From NCBI GenBank assembly GCA_045124495.1, contig JBGVLX010000071.1, forward strand, positions 1 to 38,251: a stretch of DNA of 38,251 bases, in the 5' to 3' direction. This stretch comes from RGIG1668 sp045124495. Lineage in GTDB: Bacteria > Bacillota > Clostridia > Lachnospirales > Lachnospiraceae. Positions 34,673 to 38,251 of this stretch are shown one piece after another; the first letter of the stretch is position 1; the number at the start of each line of letters is the position of its first letter. The position numbers were made by a program, and so were the translations under genes. The notes under the pieces were generated by a model, which saw only the letters and a program-made list of their open reading frames with translations, was not told where the DNA came from and made no database searches.

Positions 34673-34963
34673 ATGACTGACATGAATTTTTTCAAATTGA
34701 TACAATACCATCTCGAGGAACGCGAATACAACAATGTATCTGACAATCTAATGAAAGATAAGGACTATCTCAAAGCCAGCAAACATCAAAAAGAACTGTT
34801 TGATAAATATAAAAATCTTGACTTAACATTAGAGCAACGCAAGGTTATGAATGAATTAATTGATGCTATTCATTCTCAGGAATGTGCTTATACTGCTGTT
34901 GTATTTCGTATGGCTGTGCAATATGGATTTTCTATCATTTGGGAATTGTTAGATATGAAGTAA
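34673..34963 (+). CDS. Small DUF6809-like helical protein
   Basis: A 96-aa protein starting MTDMNFFKLIQYHLEEREYN at ATG 34673, with GGAGG 7 nt upstream. It is mostly helical with a C-terminal amphipathic helix (YTAVVFRMAVQYGFSIIWEL). The layout is similar to proteins I know as DUF6809, often found in mobile regions of Lachnospiraceae; function unknown. It has its own promoter and leader hairpin. The minus-strand remnant 34888-35157 overlaps its last 76 bases. Confidence 0.65.
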   Translation: MTDMNFFKLIQYHLEEREYNNVSDNLMKDKDYLKASKHQKELFDKYKNLDLTLEQRKVMNELIDAIHSQECAYTAVVFRMAVQYGFSIIWELLDMK

Positions 34964-35157
34964 ATGTCCTCATACCAATATGCTGCTTGAGGAATATATT
35001 CAGCATCAACATTATCTTCAATCCATGACCATAGCCATCTTAAAAACCAACAACAAAACTTTCCATTAATATCATCCTCTAAATATTCATTATTTGCCGA
35101 ACAATATCCTAATAAAAAATAATAAATGTATTCTATCCTTTCTTCCTTTATAAACAT
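34888..35157 (-). pseudogene. Truncated possible immunity-type gene, read into its antisense neighbour
   Basis: The frame starts at ATG 35157, 10 nt after the stop of the ATPase gene. The first 65 codons look like a real protein: IYYFLLGYCSANNEYLEDD, then CCWFLRWLWSWIEDN and PQAAYWYEDI. From about 34963 on it reads only the antisense of the DUF6809-like gene, so the original C-terminus is missing. The aromatic, acidic composition is like that of immunity proteins of polymorphic toxins; the exact family is not recognised. Confidence 0.5.
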
Positions 35158-35167
35158 TCCAGGTCCT

Positions 35168-36862
35168 TTAACCTATAAGCACCTTTTTTCCCTGAAAAGC
35201 AATACCATATTTACGGATATGGTCCTTAGCAATTCCTCTTGTCTCTAACAGTGCTGCATACTGCTTATCTTCTATCTGCTTAAGGGCAGCAGTTACTGTC
35301 TCCTCCAGACTATTTTCCCGTCTATGATTCAGCACTTTAAATTCTAATATGATGGCATCCTTACTTTTATCCTTTGGTTCAATCATAACATCATATCTGC
35401 CAAAACCACTTTCCCTATTAGAAGTAATGATATATTCTCCCTGCAACTCTACTAACAATCCTAACACAAAACCATGATAAAATCTCTCCGGCTCCTCATC
35501 CGATGTTCTTTTTCCAGCATCAAAATAACTAAAAATATCTCTTACTACTCGATACATATATTCGTTCATAGCATCAATATCGTCCAGTAATAAAGCTTTT
35601 ATGAAATCGTTGTAATCTGCTCCGGAATCCCGAAACCAGGAACGAACCATATTGTTAAACATGACTCTGACCTCCATATTGGTCAATGCCAGCTCGTATT
35701 TCGGTTCTCTTACATCATACATATCTGCCCTTTGTCCTACAGAAAGAACTTTCAAATAACCACTTGCCAAAAGCAGACTCCATATAGCCTTTTCACTTCC
35801 ATTTAACTGATTATATACAATCTGTTCATCTATAGTCGTATGCAACACATCTCCTGCCATAAGCCTCTCGAACTGCTCTTTTAAATTTCTATTTCCTTCC
35901 CTCAATAGCTTTGTTACAAGACCATTAGCACTGGTATTTGCCCAATAGGTTGTTATCTCCCCTGTATCTAGAAAATTAAGTATTGACCATGGATTATAGA
36001 TATCCTTATGTTTTCCAAACACAAAACCATCATACCAGTTTTTTACATCACCTTTTTTCTCTGTATATCCAAACATATCAACTGCATCAAATACTTCTCT
36101 TTCAGTAAATCCAAAAGAAGTTGCGTATTCATTAGATGTAGTTGTGATAACCTTTAAATGATTTAAGTCTGAAAATATAGACTCCTTGCTCACTCTTATT
36201 ATGCCTGTCATAAGTGCTCTTTCCAAATAAGGGTTTGTCTTAAATGTAGAATTAAACAAACTTCTTGTGAATGAAACCAACTCATCCCAATAACCATTCA
36301 CATATGACTCATGCATAGGAGTATCATATTCATCAAGTAAAATAATAACATTCTTTTTATGGTACAGATTCAAAAATCTTGATAGCTGGTACAATGACGA
36401 TGTCATATCTGATTCACTATAGCAGCTTGTCACAATTCTATCAAAAAATGCCTTATCTGAAATGCTAAGAGCGTCACATTCACGCACATAACTATACTTT
36501 GAATAAAGATTTTGGATAATTTCACATATCTTATCTATGGTACTTTTATAGTTACTGTCCTTTATACGTGCAAATGACAAACTAATCACCGGATAGGTTC
36601 CTTGAAGCCTCCTATACTTCTCATCCTCCCATATATATAGACCTTCAAATACATCTCCCTTGTCCGCATAATCCATTGAAAAAAAACGCTCTACCATGCT
36701 CATGTTAAGTGTCTTTCCAAAACGACGTGGACGGGTAATTAATGTTGTATTATCACCTCTTTCCCACCATTCCTTAATAAACATGGTCTTATCTATATAA
36801 AAATAATTTTCTCTAATTAACTTCTCGAAATTTTGAATTCCAATCGCAACTGTTTTTGTCAT
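35168..36862 (-). CDS. AAA-ATPase-like / PD-(D/E)XK nuclease protein
   Basis: A 564-aa member of the family described by an AAA-ATPase-like domain plus a DUF1703/PDDEXK C-terminal domain. Visible motifs are the Walker A variant ITRPRRFGKTLNMSM (near residues 42-56), Walker B VIILLDEYDTPM, and the nuclease motif GRYDVMI followed by AIILEFKVL near residues 495-525. GGGAGG lies 5 nt before ATG 36862. Such genes are numerous, often single and found in variable regions of anaerobes. Their function is not established; defence or DNA-processing roles have been suggested. Confidence 0.88.
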   Translation of the reverse strand: MTKTVAIGIQNFEKLIRENYFYIDKTMFIKEWWERGDNTTLITRPRRFGKTLNMSMVERFFSMDYADKGDVFEGLYIWEDEKYRRLQGTYPVISLSFARIKDSNYKSTIDKICEIIQNLYSKYSYVRECDALSISDKAFFDRIVTSCYSESDMTSSLYQLSRFLNLYHKKNVIILLDEYDTPMHESYVNGYWDELVSFTRSLFNSTFKTNPYLERALMTGIIRVSKESIFSDLNHLKVITTTSNEYATSFGFTEREVFDAVDMFGYTEKKGDVKNWYDGFVFGKHKDIYNPWSILNFLDTGEITTYWANTSANGLVTKLLREGNRNLKEQFERLMAGDVLHTTIDEQIVYNQLNGSEKAIWSLLLASGYLKVLSVGQRADMYDVREPKYELALTNMEVRVMFNNMVRSWFRDSGADYNDFIKALLLDDIDAMNEYMYRVVRDIFSYFDAGKRTSDEEPERFYHGFVLGLLVELQGEYIITSNRESGFGRYDVMIEPKDKSKDAIILEFKVLNHRRENSLEETVTAALKQIEDKQYAALLETRGIAKDHIRKYGIAFQGKKVLIG

Positions 36863-37013
36863 AACTACCTCCCGCATTGATTATTAAAAATTATTAATAA
36901 CCTGTACTCCTATAATTATCTAAAACAATTTTTGTTATTTAAAACAAATATACTTCTTAACATTAATTCATTCCTCTTTATAAATTCTACCACATATCCG
37001 CTATTTTCTCTAC
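36863..37013. other. AT-rich intergenic stretch upstream of the ATPase gene
   Basis: Very AT-rich, with a small TTATTAAAAATTATTAATAA inverted repeat near 36881-36900 and several weak promoter-like patterns on the minus strand. No gene and no confident promoter are seen. Confidence 0.5.
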
Positions 37014-37196
37014 CTATTTTCTTCTGGTTATGCCATCATTGATCATAACCTCACTTACAAAATCAGATGGTCTGTCTCGAATTACCATATACAGGTTTGT
37101 AAGATTTCCATTGATATCATTAACTACAACCTTTACATCCCAAGGTAAGTAACACAGCATGGCAATGCTACCGCAGAATAAATCAACAAAAACTGT
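37014..37196 (-). pseudogene. Remnant of a D12-class DNA adenine methylase
   Basis: A 60-codon open stretch with no start codon reads TVFVDLFCGSIAMLCYLP, then VVVNDINGNLTNLYMVIRDRP, and stops at TAG 37014-37016. This matches the SAM-binding motif (F-C/G-G-S region) and the NDING/NL-RVIRD segment of phage-type N6-adenine methyltransferases. The DPPY catalytic motif is absent. It is therefore a decayed internal fragment of such a gene. Confidence 0.65.
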
Positions 37197-37223
37197 TCAA
37201 ATGCATTCACTACTTCCCTGCAG

Positions 37224-37352
37224 TTAAACAGAACTCGTTTTATTATTTCTAGCCGTAAATTGGACAACTGAAGTGTTACCAGCCGTTTTCAATTTTACTT
37301 GAACTGAATCATGTATTTTATTGTCATTTGAGTTTACTTTTCTTACACGCAT
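37224..37352 (-). CDS. 42-codon ORF, possibly the cut N-terminus of a mobile-element replication protein
   Basis: ATG 37352 to TAA 37224-37226, reading MRVRKVNSNDNKIHDSVQVK then LKTAGNTSVVQFTARNNKTS. An AGGAG ribosome binding site lies 10 nt upstream inside a hairpin (37360-37399). The KTAG..VVQFTARNNK pattern reminds me of the N-terminus of Firmicute plasmid/phage rolling-circle replication proteins; this is a weak recollection. It may be a truncated gene rather than a functional small protein. Confidence 0.4.
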   Translation of the reverse strand: MRVRKVNSNDNKIHDSVQVKLKTAGNTSVVQFTARNNKTSSV

Positions 37353-37359
37353 AAAAAGT

Positions 37360-37399
37360 GCACTCCTTTCGCAACAAAAATTTGTTTTGAAAGAAGTGC
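37360..37399 (-). promoter_or_regulatory. Hairpin enclosing the ribosome binding site of the 42-codon ORF
   Basis: An 11-bp stem with one mismatch (GCACTTCTTTC on the minus strand with GAAAGGAGTGC) continues with an AACAAA/TTTGTT inner stem. The AGGAG (37363-37367) lies in the right arm and five T follow, so the structure could be a terminator for the 37507-37818 gene or a translation-control hairpin. Confidence 0.5.
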
Positions 37400-37506
37400 G
37401 TTAATATCAGCGTATTGGAACTAAATATTAGGTTTTGGTTTTGAATGTCCTTAAGTGCACCCAAATAGCAAAAAATTCGCTAGTATCTATTCTACTTTTG
37501 TATTAG

Positions 37507-37818
37507 TCAATGATTGATAGTTATATTCTCATATACACTTTCTTTCTGTATTCCATGACTGTTTTTCACCTCAATAACAAATCTATGAGGTTCGTAATAA
37601 TTATATTTTTTATAGGTATTCTCTGGAACATCCGATTGAAATACTGATATATCTTCTACATCACAAAAGCATAAAATAATATCAGAAAACATCTTTAACA
37701 TTTCTTCATGGCTCATATCTCGCAAATTACCTTCATATACAACATTATTATAAACATCACTAGAAGTATATGTTCCTTTGGAATCTTCATCAATAAACAT
37801 TATTTCTATATCATGCAC
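37507..37818 (-). CDS. Orphan cassette protein, possible immunity protein
   Basis: A 103-aa soluble acidic protein: MHDIEIMFIDEDSKG at the N-terminus, HEEMLKMFSDIILCFCD in the middle and EPHRFVIEVKNSHG near the C-terminus. No family is recognised. It overlaps the broken end of the RHS-family frame by 8 nt. The start is uncertain: GTG 37818 or ATG 37800. In the frame of this gene the upstream sequence stays open for about 12 more codons, so its original 5' end may have been cut by the recombination that joined it to the RHS gene. Confidence 0.5.
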   Translation of the reverse strand: MHDIEIMFIDEDSKGTYTSSDVYNNVVYEGNLRDMSHEEMLKMFSDIILCFCDVEDISVFQSDVPENTYKKYNYYEPHRFVIEVKNSHGIQKESVYENITINH

Positions 37819-38251
37819 AAAAATTGATGTATGAATACCACGGCGAAAGTTTTAAGGCGAACCGGTCACTGGTTCCATCCCCATAGGTTATGGTAACGTC
37901 ATGGCAGATGGTCTGATAAATCTGGTAAGTGGTACTGAATTTAATGCCCTGCTGTACCATCTCATATCCCGTGGTAATGTCATTGGCTTCCGTTAATCGT
38001 ACACTCTGTAATCCCAGTCTCCATCCGGTTCCGAAGTCCCCGCTGGTTTTGTTTCTGCTGTCGTAACTTCGAATTACGGTTAATGGCACTCCGGAAACAT
38101 TGGCATTGATATCGGTAAAACTTAAGGAAAGATTTCCGACTTTTAAGTTTCCGGTAACGTTAATGGCACGTTCCACACGGATGCGGTTTCCACCGTTGTC
38201 TACTACTGTAAGACGTAATAAATATCTTCCATTTTCCAGAAGGGTGGTGTC
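37811..38251 (-). pseudogene. RHS-family gene fragment, interrupted; 5' end outside window
   Basis: The frame is open from the right edge and encodes an RHS/SpvB-type pre-core: an Ig-like strand pattern (RYLLRLTVVDNGGNRIRV), then NLKVGNLSLSFTDI, VPLTVIRSYDSRNKTSGDFG and TGWRLGLQSVRL, the usual entry to an RHS shell. After DRFALKLSP it turns into WYSYINFCA and stops, with no YD repeats and no core. Instead the orphan cassette gene begins. This gene is therefore broken, either by deletion of the repeats or by cassette insertion. Confidence 0.75.

Noticed and set aside
1..38251. CRISPR arrays, tRNA or rRNA genes
   Set aside because: No regularly spaced direct repeats and no tRNA or rRNA-like sequence were seen on either strand.

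Overview
The window comes from an AT-rich, endospore-forming Firmicute, most probably a Lachnospiraceae-type clostridium. The evidence is the core-gene order yicC-remA-gmk-rpoZ-priA-def-fmt-rsmB-rlmN-prpC-prkC-rsgA-rpe-thiN, the sporulation operon spoIIAA-spoIIAB-sigF, strong AGGAGG-type ribosome binding sites, and a cluster of proteins of the kind labelled DUF5716/DUF5717. I infer the family from gene content and did not confirm it by a search.

Region 1 (1-13.9 kb, all minus strand) is a long housekeeping and signalling superoperon that starts at a promoter just upstream of yicC. It covers transcription and nucleotides (remA, gmk, rpoZ), replication restart (priA), N-formyl-Met handling (def, fmt), rRNA methylation (rsmB, rlmN), a PP2C phosphatase with a PASTA-domain Ser/Thr kinase, ribosome maturation (rsgA), pentose phosphate (rpe) and thiamine (thiN). 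The order matches the Bacillus subtilis arrangement except that coaBC is absent between rpoZ and priA. A 32-codon ORF and a cut-off nucleoside-deoxyribosyltransferase-like gene follow thiN.

Region 2 (13.9-19.4 kb, minus) holds a DUF1294 membrane protein, a cysteine-free PocR-domain mini-chemoreceptor, the spoIIA operon (anti-anti-sigma, anti-sigma, SigF), a zinc-ribbon/TPR membrane protein preceded by a 52-aa GTG-started gene, and a DegV protein with a TTG start.

Region 3 (19.5-32.7 kb, minus) contains valS, a four-gene block without a known function (1179-aa beta/helical-repeat protein, Hsp70/actin-like protein with degenerate ATPase motifs, TPR protein, coiled-coil membrane protein), and purC-purB-purA. 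The four-gene block is the best candidate for an undescribed system.

Region 4 (32.7-38.25 kb) is where strand and character change. A divergent promoter region leads to a PilZ protein and an SseB-family protein on the plus strand. Then comes an accessory zone: a 108-bp inverted-repeat element, a DUF6809-like small gene with a leader hairpin, a truncated possible immunity gene, an AAA-ATPase/PD-(D/E)XK protein, a D12-class DNA adenine methylase remnant, a 42-codon ORF, an orphan cassette gene, and a broken RHS-family gene entering from the right edge. This zone looks like a decaying polymorphic-toxin/mobile-element scrapyard.
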